Of a DNA stretch of 24,581 nt, positions 1 through 6,376 are shown in pieces. The first letter of the stretch is position 1. The number at the start of each line of letters is the position of its first letter. Position numbers and translations under genes: made by a program. A model generated the notes under the pieces. That model had not been told where the DNA came from. It saw nothing but the letters and a program-made list of their open reading frames with translations, and made no database searches. Source of the DNA: an uncultured Mailhella sp. (lineage in GTDB: Bacteria; Desulfobacterota; Desulfovibrionia; Desulfovibrionales; Desulfovibrionaceae); assembly GCF_905187505.1 (NCBI RefSeq), contig NZ_CAJJIC010000027.1, positions 1 to 24,581 of the forward strand. The letters run 5' to 3'.

Positions 1-87
1 GATGAGAAAATCCGCTCTCTGTCGTCTGCCTCCGCGGCTTTCCAGAATGTGACCGCGGTCATGGCTGGGGCGGAAGATGTCCGCTAG
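1..87 (+). CDS. 3' end of an unidentified upstream gene (partial)
   Basis: Frame 1 is open from the first base to a TAG at 85-87 and gives 28 residues ending in AGAEDVR. The composition (Ala, Ser, Val, charged residues) looks like a normal protein C-terminus, and the orientation matches the following plus-strand genes. The fragment is too short to assign a family. It could be a chance open frame, but it reaches the window edge and is followed by hairpins, as expected at the end of a transcription unit. Confidence 0.4.
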   Translation, partial: DEKIRSLSSASAAFQNVTAVMAGAEDVR

Positions 88-127
88 AGTGTTTGCGCAA
101 AGAGCGACGGACACGACGCCGGATCTG

Positions 128-151
128 CGGCTCCGCATGGGCGCGGAGCCG
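128..151 (+). repeat. 9-bp inverted repeat downstream of the partial gene
   Basis: CGGCTCCGC (128-136) and GCGGAGCCG (143-151) form a perfect 9-bp stem with a 6-base loop. No T-run follows, so it is not a canonical intrinsic terminator. It may be a 3' stabilising hairpin of the upstream transcript. Confidence 0.4.
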
Positions 152-230
152 GTTGAGGCACGAAGCTCTCGGCCGTCCGGAGCGGGCTTGCCGCAGCGGG
201 ATCATGCCGCTTCCGTGCGGCGCAGACGCA

Positions 231-260
231 GGACGGGCCGATCCCGTCCGGGGCGTTTTT
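231..260 (+). terminator. Candidate intrinsic terminator before the Crp/Fnr gene
   Basis: GGACGGG (231-237) pairs with CCCGTCC (243-249) around a 5-base loop, and five T follow at 256-260 after a GC-rich 6-base gap. The gap makes it a weak terminator for the upstream gene. It lies only about 35 bases before the start of the regulator gene, so it could also act as an attenuator. Confidence 0.4.
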
Positions 261-295
261 CACAGGTATTTTCATTCTCGTTTCAGGAGCGTGCC

Positions 296-988
296 ATGGC
301 GGAGACTGGAGAATCTTTCCGAGACGTGCAGGAATGTCTGCGCGCGAGCTTTCCGGAGCTCGGCGCTCAGGACGTGGAAAGACTCGCGACGGTCACGCGG
401 CTCTGTTCGTTTTCCAAAGGGGAATGGATATGCGTGGAAGGCGACGGCGCGTCCGTCACTTTCTGGCTTGTTTCCGGGCACGTGGAGCTTCTGAAAGGTT
501 CCGTATCAGGTAAGAATACCGTGCTTCATGTGGTGAGAGCCGGTCATTTTCTCGATCTTTACGGCGTGTTCGGCAAAGGCGCCGCGTTTCTTTCGGCCCG
601 GGCGCTCACGCCGTGTACGGTGCTCTCCATGGAAAACCGGGTGTTTCGTGCGCTGCTTTCGGAACACATCGGCCTTGCGCAGCGCGTCATGCAGGCGCTC
701 GCCATGCGTCAGCGGATGTTCATCAACAAGATAGCCGTCTCCCAGGGCAAGATTTCCGTGCGCCGCCGAGTGGCGGGCTGGCTCCTGCACAAGGCCCGCG
801 TGGAAAAGACCCGCGTGCTTGATGACGTCATGACGCGTGAGGTGCTGGCGGGCCTGCTCGGACTTTCGCGCGAGAGCCTCAGCCGCCAGCTCAGCCGTTT
901 CGTGCAGGAAGGGTTGATACGCCTTGAGCGTCGGACCATCGTCATTGAGGACGAAGAGGCGCTTCGCCGCTGTCTTCTGGAAAACTGA
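296..988 (+). CDS. Crp/Fnr-family transcriptional regulator
   Basis: This 230-residue protein has the length and layout of the Crp/Fnr family. An N-terminal cyclic-nucleotide-binding-type beta barrel covers roughly residues 25-120, followed by a long dimerisation helix (about 122-150) and a C-terminal winged helix (about 155-228). The HTH lies at about 179-210 and contains LGLSRESLSRQLSRF, typical of the recognition helix. There is no N-terminal cluster of four cysteines, so it should not be an Fe-S FNR of the E. coli type; its ligand is unknown. The frame is open upstream to 77, but the ATG at 296 has AGGAG six bases before it and fits the family length, so I chose it. The flavodoxin gene starts one base after the stop, which suggests that the regulator and flavodoxin are one operon and that the regulator may respond to redox or nitrosative signals. 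That functional link is inference. Confidence 0.85.
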   Translation: MAETGESFRDVQECLRASFPELGAQDVERLATVTRLCSFSKGEWICVEGDGASVTFWLVSGHVELLKGSVSGKNTVLHVVRAGHFLDLYGVFGKGAAFLSARALTPCTVLSMENRVFRALLSEHIGLAQRVMQALAMRQRMFINKIAVSQGKISVRRRVAGWLLHKARVEKTRVLDDVMTREVLAGLLGLSRESLSRQLSRFVQEGLIRLERRTIVIEDEEALRRCLLEN

Positions 989-989
989 C

Positions 990-1514
990 ATGCAGACCTG
1001 CATCGTGTATTCTTCCCGCACGGGCAATACCCGTGCCGTAGGAACGTATCTGGCCGACTGCTTCGGCCTGCCCATCTTTGCCGTGGAGAACGCTCCGCTC
1101 GGCTTTGAGCGCTTCATTCTCGGCTTCTGGACCTGGAGGGGCGGCCCCGACGAGGCCATGCGTCTTTTCATGGGGCGTCTTTGCCGGAAAAACGTGTTCT
1201 TCTTCGGCACCATGGCCGCCTTCCCCGATTCCCCCCATGCCGAGCGCTGCGCGCTCAGGACGGAAGAACTTCTTTCCCGCGGGAACTGCCGGGTGCTCGG
1301 ACATTTTTTCTGTCAGGGCAGACTTGATCCCGAGGTGCTCGCCAGAAGCACGCATCCGCGCACGCCGGAGCGCATGGCCCGGCTCGCCGAAGCCGCAGGA
1401 CATCCGAACGTTCAGGATTTCAGAGCCGCGGAAGCGGCAGTCCGGAAGGCGTTTGCCATGGACGTGTCGTGCGGTGCGGCGCCGTCGGGGACGTTCCTGA
1501 AGCAAAGCGCCTAG
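990..1514 (+). CDS. Flavodoxin-family protein
   Basis: This 174-residue protein begins with the FMN phosphate-binding loop of flavodoxins: Ser9-Arg-Thr-Gly-Asn-Thr14 after a first beta strand. A second hallmark follows at about residues 44-50 (ILGFWTW) and a third strand near 66-74 (NVFFFGT). The C-terminal half has a Cys-Gln-Gly motif followed by a stretch rich in Pro, Glu and Arg. From memory this resembles the flavodoxin-like family that includes BilS, the partner of bilirubin reductase BilR, but I see no bilR here and the resemblance is unverified. The ATG at 990 lies one base after the upstream stop, with only a weak GGA 8 bases before it, so translation is probably coupled. It likely carries electrons for a reductase encoded elsewhere. 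Confidence 0.8.
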   Translation: MQTCIVYSSRTGNTRAVGTYLADCFGLPIFAVENAPLGFERFILGFWTWRGGPDEAMRLFMGRLCRKNVFFFGTMAAFPDSPHAERCALRTEELLSRGNCRVLGHFFCQGRLDPEVLARSTHPRTPERMARLAEAAGHPNVQDFRAAEAAVRKAFAMDVSCGAAPSGTFLKQSA

Positions 1515-1688
1515 GCCGTTTCGTGAAGGGGGCCGGCAGTCCGGACGGAACAAGGCCGGCGCCATGGCCTTCGCCCGGAACGCCGGGGCTGCCGCCGTTC
1601 GCCCGCCGGACGGCCTGCACGTGAAAAGGCGCGGACGAGCGTCGCGTGGACCGTATTTTTCAGGGGCGTCCGTCGTGGTATCTTCCCC

Positions 1689-1716
1689 TTGAAAAAATCC
1701 CCTGTTAAGGCAGAAT
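1689..1716 (+). promoter_or_regulatory. Possible promoter of uvrB
   Basis: TTGAAA (1689-1694) and CAGAAT (1711-1716) are separated by 16 bases, about 70 bases upstream of the chosen uvrB start. The -10 match is mediocre. I could not support a LexA box with any known consensus in the 1515-1785 gap, which is otherwise GC-rich with several T-less inverted repeats. Confidence 0.3.
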
Positions 1717-1785
1717 GTGCCTCGCGCGGGGAGGCATGACGTCCGGCCCCGCTTCCCCCTTCTTTCTGTGCAGCGAGTCATGGTC

Positions 1786-3855
1786 ATGTCCGAACAGCTT
1801 TTTCAGCTCCATTCCTCTTTTGTGCCCACCGGGGATCAGCCCGCCGCCATTGATGAACTGGTCTCCAATCTGAACGCGGGCATTCGCGATCAGGTGCTTC
1901 TCGGCGTCACGGGCTCGGGCAAGACCTTCACCATGGCCAACGTCATTGCGCGAACCGGCCGCCCGGCCCTCATTCTGGCCCACAACAAGACGCTCGCCGC
2001 GCAGCTCTACGGCGAGTTCCGCGCGCTTTTTCCCAAAAACGCGGTGGAATACTTCGTTTCCTATTACGACTACTATCAGCCCGAAGCCTATGTCCCTTCC
2101 TCCGACACCTACATCGAGAAGGACTCGGCCATCAACGACAACATAGACAAGCTGCGCCATGCGGCCACGCACGCGCTGCTTACCAGACGCGACGTCATCA
2201 TCGTGGCGTCGGTGTCGTGCATTTACGGCCTCGGCTCTCCGGAGTACTATGCGCGCCTCATCATTCCCGTGGAAGAGGGACAGGCCGTGTCCATGGAGAG
2301 CATCATAGGGCGTCTTGTGGACATTCAGTACACGCGCAACGACTATGACTTTCACCGCGGCACCTTCCGCGTAAGAGGCGACGTTCTTGAGATCATTCCC
2401 GCCTATGAGGACGAAAAGGCCCTGCACATAGAATTTTTCGGCGACGAGATAGACGCCATTCGCGAGATCGATCCGCTCACCGGCGAAGTGCTCGGGCGCA
2501 TTTCCAAGACCGTCATCTATCCCGCGAGCCACTACGTCTCCGACAGGGACAACCTCGTGCGGGCCATGGGCGACATACGGGAGGAGCTCAGAGAGAGACT
2601 CGCGCAGTTTCAGGAAGGCGGAAAGCTCCTTGAGGCCCAGAGGCTCGAACAGCGCACGCAGCTTGATCTGGAAATGATGGAGGAGCTCGGCTACTGCAAC
2701 GGCATTGAAAACTATTCGCGCCATCTTGACGGCAGAGCTCCGGGGGAGCCGCCTTCCACGCTGCTCGATTATTTTCCGAAGGACTTTCTGCTCTTCGTGG
2801 ACGAGTCGCACATGAGCATTCCGCAGGTCGGGGCCATGTTCAAGGGCGACCGTTCCCGCAAGAACACGCTGGTGGACTACGGCTTCCGGCTGCCTTCGGC
2901 TCTGGACAACCGTCCGCTGCAGTTTGCAGAGTTCGAGCAGCGCATAGGGCAGAGCATCTTCGTTTCCGCCACCCCCGGCCGCTGGGAACTGGACCGAAGC
3001 GCGGGACTCGTGGTCGAGCAGGTCATCCGTCCCACGGGACTTCTGGATCCGCCTGTGGAAATCCGTCCGGTGAAGGGGCAGATGGACGATCTGCTCGGCG
3101 AGTGCAAGGCGCGCGCCGCGAAGGGCGAACGCGTGCTCGTGACCACGCTCACCAAGCGCATGGCCGAGGATCTTACCGAGTATTTCAACAACATGGGCGT
3201 GTCGTCGCGCTATCTGCATTCGGACATCGACACGCTTGAGCGCATCGCCATCATCCGGGCGCTGCGCGCCGGGGAGTTCGACGTTCTCATCGGCATCAAT
3301 CTTCTGCGCGAGGGGCTCGACATTCCCGAGGTTTCCCTTGTGGCCATACTCGACGCGGACAAGGAAGGCTTTCTCCGTTCCACGGGCGCGCTCATACAGA
3401 CCTTCGGTCGTGCCGCAAGAAACGCGGAAGGCCGCGTCATTCTGTATGCCGACCGCGTGACGCCCTCCATGCAGGCCGCCATCGACGAGACCGGACGCCG
3501 CCGGGCCAAGCAGCTGGCCTACAACGAGGAGCACGGCATCGTGCCCCGCACCGTCATGAAGTCGCTGGAAAATCCGCTGGACAATCTGTACGGCAGGGAT
3601 GAGGATGGCGCGACGAAAAAGGGGAGCGGAAAGGCTTCCGGCAAGGCCGGAAAGAAGAGCCGCGCGGAGCAGAAGACGGAGAGCGAAACGCCGCAGACGC
3701 CCGCAGACATCGCAAAGCTCATCGAGGAGCTGGAAAAGGCCATGCGCGCGGCAGCCAGAGAGCTCGAGTTCGAGCGGGCGGCCGAGCTGCGCGACAGGGT
3801 GCGCGCGCTGAAGGAACGTCTTTACGTCAGCGGAGAGGACGAGGAGAAGTCGTAG
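1786..3855 (+). CDS. uvrB: UvrABC excinuclease subunit B
   Basis: UvrB receives damaged DNA from UvrA, verifies the lesion with its helicase-like motor and recruits UvrC for incision during nucleotide excision repair in the cytoplasm. The 689-residue product has the usual length. Visible hallmarks are Walker A GVTGSGKT (residues 40-47), the damage-probing beta-hairpin region rich in tyrosines (about 92-118), the Walker B motif DESH (339-342), C-terminal helicase motifs including a TFGRAARN segment, and a C-terminal UVR domain (about 645-680) that contacts UvrC. Between the helicase core and the UVR domain is a Lys/Gly/Ser/Glu-rich linker (about 604-640). The frame extends upstream to 1717. 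Of the two close ATGs at 1780 and 1786 I prefer 1786, which has better spacing from a weak GCGAG. A good terminator follows the stop. Confidence 0.97.
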   Translation: MSEQLFQLHSSFVPTGDQPAAIDELVSNLNAGIRDQVLLGVTGSGKTFTMANVIARTGRPALILAHNKTLAAQLYGEFRALFPKNAVEYFVSYYDYYQPEAYVPSSDTYIEKDSAINDNIDKLRHAATHALLTRRDVIIVASVSCIYGLGSPEYYARLIIPVEEGQAVSMESIIGRLVDIQYTRNDYDFHRGTFRVRGDVLEIIPAYEDEKALHIEFFGDEIDAIREIDPLTGEVLGRISKTVIYPASHYVSDRDNLVRAMGDIREELRERLAQFQEGGKLLEAQRLEQRTQLDLEMMEELGYCNGIENYSRHLDGRAPGEPPSTLLDYFPKDFLLFVDESHMSIPQVGAMFKGDRSRKNTLVDYGFRLPSALDNRPLQFAEFEQRIGQSIFVSATPGRWELDRSAGLVVEQVIRPTGLLDPPVEIRPVKGQMDDLLGECKARAAKGERVLVTTLTKRMAEDLTEYFNNMGVSSRYLHSDIDTLERIAIIRALRAGEFDVLIGINLLREGLDIPEVSLVAILDADKEGFLRSTGALIQTFGRAARNAEGRVILYADRVTPSMQAAIDETGRRRAKQLAYNEEHGIVPRTVMKSLENPLDNLYGRDEDGATKKGSGKASGKAGKKSRAEQKTESETPQTPADIAKLIEELEKAMRAAARELEFERAAELRDRVRALKERLYVSGEDEEKS

Positions 3856-3862
3856 CGCCACG

Positions 3863-3897
3863 GCCGGAATGCCTGCAACGGGCATGGCGGCTTTTTT
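3863..3897 (+). terminator. Intrinsic terminator of uvrB
   Basis: Arms at 3863-3873 and 3881-3891 pair through an outer GCCG/CGGC and an inner ATGCC/GGCAT helix, with a two-base internal mismatch and a 7-base loop. Six T follow at 3892-3897. It starts eight bases after the uvrB stop. Confidence 0.8.
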
Positions 3898-3959
3898 GCA
3901 GAACTTGCGGAAGCGGGGCGTTCGGCGACCTTTCGGAAGACAACGGAGATTGAAGGGCA

Positions 3960-4033
3960 TGCCGGCAGGTCGGCGGCCTTCGGAAAAGAAGCCTGGTTTC
4001 GGCGCCGGGGAGCGTTCGTGCGCCCTGCCGGCA
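3960..4033 (+). repeat. Long-range inverted repeat in the azlC leader
   Basis: TGCCGGCAGG (3960-3969) is exactly complementary to CCTGCCGGCA (4024-4033), enclosing a GC-rich 54-base loop with smaller internal stems. It lies between the uvrB terminator and the azlC ribosome binding site, so it would form in the 5' leader of an azlCD transcript. No known riboswitch class was recognised. Confidence 0.4.
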
Positions 4034-4069
4034 GCGACGACTACTCGAGGCTCGGGGGAAAATCATTCC

Positions 4070-4822
4070 ATGGCAGAACACAGAAAGAATTTTTTGAGCG
4101 GAATGCATGACGGCATTCCCATTGCGCTGGGATACTTTGCCGTGTCCTTCACGCTGGGCATCGCCTGTCGGAACATCGGGCTTTCCGCCTTCGACTCCAC
4201 GCTCATGAGCTTCACCAACCTGACCTCGGCCGGAGAGTTCGCGGCCCTCGGCATCATGGCGGCAGGTTCGTCCTACTGGGAAATGGCGCTCTCCCAGCTT
4301 GTCATCAATCTGCGCTACATGCTCATGTCCTGCTCGCTCTCGCAGAAAATGGCTCCTGAAACGCCCATGTATCATCGGCTTCTCGTGGGCTACGGAGTGA
4401 CGGATGAAATCTTCGGCATTTCCGTGAACGTGCCCGGCAGGCTTGACCCCTTCTATGTGTACGGCGCCGTGAGCATCGCTTCCCCGGCATGGGCTCTCGG
4501 CACGCTTCTCGGCGTGGTACTCGGCAACGTTCTGCCTGCGCGCATCGTGGTGGCGCTCAGCGTGGCCCTCTACGGAATGTTCATCGCCATCATCGTGCCC
4601 CCGGCCCGCAAGGACAGGCTGCTTGCCGTACTCATTCTCGTATCCATGGCTCTGAGCTGGTTTTTTGCCCGGCTGCCGCTCTTCAGCGGCATTTCCGGCG
4701 GCATGAAGATCATCATTCTTACGGTGCTCATTTCCGGAGCGGCGGCGTTTCTCTTCCCCGTGGACAGGGGGCTTGCTGGAGACGGTGCAAAAAGGGAGGA
4801 CGGAGGGCAGAGCCATGCGTGA
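4070..4822 (+). CDS. azlC: AzlC-family amino-acid exporter, large subunit
   Basis: AzlC and AzlD together form a branched-chain amino-acid exporter in the inner membrane, best known from azaleucine resistance in Bacillus and BrnFE in Corynebacterium. The 250-residue product is hydrophobic with about seven membrane segments. It carries family signatures: GIPIALGYFAVSF near residues 15-27, a TSAGEFA segment, and NLRYMLMS, close to the NLRHxLM signature of the family. The frame is open upstream to 3869, but the ATG at 4070 is preceded by a GGGGGA run about 10 bases away and matches the family N-terminus. The stop overlaps the azlD start by 8 bases, so the pair is translationally coupled. The substrate is not visible in the sequence; branched-chain amino acids are the family default. 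Confidence 0.9.
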   Translation: MAEHRKNFLSGMHDGIPIALGYFAVSFTLGIACRNIGLSAFDSTLMSFTNLTSAGEFAALGIMAAGSSYWEMALSQLVINLRYMLMSCSLSQKMAPETPMYHRLLVGYGVTDEIFGISVNVPGRLDPFYVYGAVSIASPAWALGTLLGVVLGNVLPARIVVALSVALYGMFIAIIVPPARKDRLLAVLILVSMALSWFFARLPLFSGISGGMKIIILTVLISGAAAFLFPVDRGLAGDGAKREDGGQSHA

Positions 4823-5120
4823 CACGATCATCTACATTGCGGTGATGGCTGCGGTGACCTATCTCATACGCGTGCTTCCGCTCACGCTCATACGGCGCGA
4901 GGTGCATAACGTCACCATCCGTTCGTTTCTTTACTATATTCCCTATGTCACCTTGTCTGTCATGACGTTTCCGGCCATACTGGATTCCACGGGCAGTCAG
5001 ATTTCCGGTCTTGCCGGTCTTGTGGCGGCCGTGGTGCTCGCATGGTTCGGCGCAAGCCTTTTCAGCGTGGCCGTGGCGGCCTGTGTGCTGGTCTTCGTGA
5101 TGGAGCTTTTCATTGCCTGA
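4815..5120 (+). CDS. azlD: AzlD-family amino-acid exporter, small subunit
   Basis: This 101-residue, very hydrophobic protein has about four membrane segments and the AzlD-type start (TYLIRVLPL near residues 15-23). It is the small partner of AzlC in the two-component branched-chain amino-acid exporter. The ATG at 4815 has a strong GGAGG at 4802-4806 and lies inside the end of azlC, overlapping it by 8 bases. The length and overlap are typical of azlCD operons. No clear intrinsic terminator follows, so the acetyltransferase gene downstream could be cotranscribed. Confidence 0.9.
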   Translation: MRDTIIYIAVMAAVTYLIRVLPLTLIRREVHNVTIRSFLYYIPYVTLSVMTFPAILDSTGSQISGLAGLVAAVVLAWFGASLFSVAVAACVLVFVMELFIA

Positions 5121-5171
5121 ATTCTTTTCCTGAGCGGGCGAGATCTGCCTTTTCCCCCGCCGGGAGGGAAG

Positions 5172-5228
5172 ATGGCGGACGAGACCGGAGCAGGGCGGTT
5201 CCGAAAAGTCTGCTGCCCGGAGCGGTGA
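5172..5228 (+). CDS. Possible 18-codon leader peptide upstream of the acetyltransferase gene
   Basis: A short frame begins at an ATG at 5172, preceded at good spacing by GGGAGGG, and ends at TGA 5226-5228, giving MADETGAGRFRKVCCPER. It lies 60 bases before the CatA-like gene. Some chloramphenicol resistance genes are controlled by ribosome stalling on a leader peptide, so this frame could be regulatory. I did not find a hairpin that clearly sequesters the cat ribosome binding site, and a strong SD before a short frame can arise by chance. Confidence 0.25.
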   Translation: MADETGAGRFRKVCCPER

Positions 5229-5259
5229 GGCGCGCCTGTCGCGCGCTTAAAAGGAAAGC

Positions 5260-5273
5260 GGCGGGAGACCGCC
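5260..5273 (+). promoter_or_regulatory. GNRA-loop hairpin just upstream of the cat ribosome binding site
   Basis: GGCGG (5260-5264) pairs with CCGCC (5269-5273) around a GAGA tetraloop. It ends seven bases before the GGAGG (5280-5284) that precedes the ATG at 5289. It would leave the SD exposed. Confidence 0.35.
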
Positions 5274-5288
5274 GGAAGCGGAGGATTC

Positions 5289-5954
5289 ATGAAGGAAGCC
5301 GTCTTTCATGTCATCAATCGTGACACCTGGGCAAGAAGCGCGTATTTCGATTACTATTTCAACACCATCAAGTGCCGCTACAATATCGGGGCGGATCTCG
5401 ACGTCACGAATCTTCAGCGCCTTCGCCGGGAGCGCGGGCTGAAGTTCTTTCCCGTCATGCTTTACGTCGTCATGCGTGTCGTGAATGCGCATGAGGAATT
5501 CCGCATGGCCTTCAACGAGCACCATGAACTCGGTTTCTGGGATGAGCTCATGCCGTGCTACACGCTGTTTCACCCGGAAAACGAGACATTCACCGACATC
5601 TGGAGCGAATATTCCGAGGACTTTTCCCGTTTTTACGCCACGGTGACGGCCGACATGGAACGCTACCGTCATGTGACGGGCAGAATCAAGGCGCGTGACG
5701 GGCAGCCGCCCAACATCTGCCCCGTGTCCAACGTGCCGTGGCTGGCCTTCACGCATTTTGCCCAGGATTCCTACGCCGAGAGCGAGTTCTTCTCGCCGCT
5801 CATCAAGTTCGGCAAATATGAGATGCGGGGAGAGAAGCTCCTCATTCCGGTGTCGGTATCCGTCAGTCATGCCGTTGCCGACGGCTACCATGCCTGCCGC
5901 CTCATCAACGAGATGCAGGAAATGGCCGCTCATCCCGAGACCTTCCTTTCCTGA
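5289..5954 (+). CDS. CatA-type chloramphenicol O-acetyltransferase-like protein
   Basis: The CatA family transfers acetyl from acetyl-CoA to the 3-hydroxyl of chloramphenicol. The 221-residue product matches the family length (about 210-220) along its whole extent. The catalytic motif HxxxDG is intact as His194-Ala-Val-Ala-Asp198-Gly, with a Tyr-His following. Ser147 in VSNVPWLAF is placed like the active-site serine of CatA enzymes. An N-terminal WxRxxxFxYY-like segment (residues 14-23) also fits. The usual first His of the HHxxxDG signature is Ser here. The start at 5289 follows GGAGG by four bases. The GC-rich composition is like its neighbours, with no mobile-element context, so this looks like a resident gene and not a recent acquisition. 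Its true substrate may differ from chloramphenicol. Confidence 0.85.
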   Translation: MKEAVFHVINRDTWARSAYFDYYFNTIKCRYNIGADLDVTNLQRLRRERGLKFFPVMLYVVMRVVNAHEEFRMAFNEHHELGFWDELMPCYTLFHPENETFTDIWSEYSEDFSRFYATVTADMERYRHVTGRIKARDGQPPNICPVSNVPWLAFTHFAQDSYAESEFFSPLIKFGKYEMRGEKLLIPVSVSVSHAVADGYHACRLINEMQEMAAHPETFLS

Positions 5955-5998
5955 GCCCGTAAGCCTGACGGAAGACCGGACGCAAATCGTCTTCAAGG

Positions 5999-6039
5999 CG
6001 CGTTTTCATCCTCCTTCGGGGATGGGAACGCGTTTTTTT
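5999..6039 (+). terminator. Strong intrinsic terminator of the acetyltransferase gene
   Basis: Bases 5999-6011 pair along 13 positions (two G-U) with 6020-6032, with an 8-base loop. Seven T follow directly at 6033-6039. It starts 44 bases after the stop codon. Confidence 0.9.
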
Positions 6040-6068
6040 CATCCTCCAGGACTTCGGGATGGGGACGC
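6030..6068 (+). repeat. Second hairpin resembling the preceding terminator
   Basis: Starting inside the first terminator, GCG (6030-6032) and CATCC (6040-6044) can pair with GGATG (6057-6061) and CGC (6066-6068). The T-run lies opposite GGGA as possible U-G pairs. The block shares the CATCCTCC, TTCGGG and GATGGG elements with the first hairpin, as if the unit had been duplicated. Confidence 0.4.
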
Positions 6069-6376
6069 AAGAGGCGATCGTTCTTCTCGGCGGGCCCGCC
6101 TTTCTTTCGGATCAGGGCCGCTCCGTCCGCGGCGGCTGCGACAAAGAGCATTGCTCCGCCCGCGGCGTCAAGAGCGGGGGCGTGTCGAAGTTCAGGGCGG
6201 GGAACGGAAGAAATAAGGGGGGAGGCCGGGAGAAAACAAAGACGGGGCAGCGGGCAGGAATGACAGTCCGTCAAGGCTCGTCGCCGGTTCAGGCATGATT
6301 TTTCCCTTCAAGGAACGCACTATCATGGAATCGGACCTGCTTTCCCGTTACTCTGCGGGAAAAAAGGAGATTTTTC
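6069..6376. other. Intergenic stretch upstream of cfa, no convincing gene
   Basis: After the cat terminator hairpins, about 300 bases precede the cfa start. On the minus strand a 93-codon frame with a TTG start (6274 down to 5993) begins with Cys-His-Ser-Cys and Leu-Cys, but it lacks a good SD and runs into the cat terminator, so I do not call it. Near the cfa start TATCAT at 6321-6326 could be a -10 element, without a good -35. The hairpin at 6341-6362 is described separately. Confidence 0.5.
6341..6362 (+). promoter_or_regulatory. Hairpin next to the cfa ribosome binding site
   Basis: TTTCCCG (6341-6347) pairs with CGGGAAA (6356-6362) around an 8-base loop. The SD GGAGA at 6366-6370 begins four bases further on, with the ATG at 6377. 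The stem may influence ribosome access or leader stability. Confidence 0.4.

Noticed and set aside
1515..1785. Possible LexA/SOS box upstream of uvrB
   Set aside because: No sequence in this gap fits a consensus I could defend.
1705..3960. 751-codon minus-strand frame opposite uvrB
   Set aside because: It is the antisense shadow of uvrB; long antisense frames are common in GC-rich genes, and this one is rich in His, Arg and Gly without any recognisable domain.
5993..6274. Minus-strand 93-codon frame with a TTG start and a Cys-His-Ser-Cys N-terminus
   Set aside because: It has no SD, a poor start, Ala/Pro/Arg-rich shadow-like composition, and its 3' half is the complement of the cat terminator hairpins.
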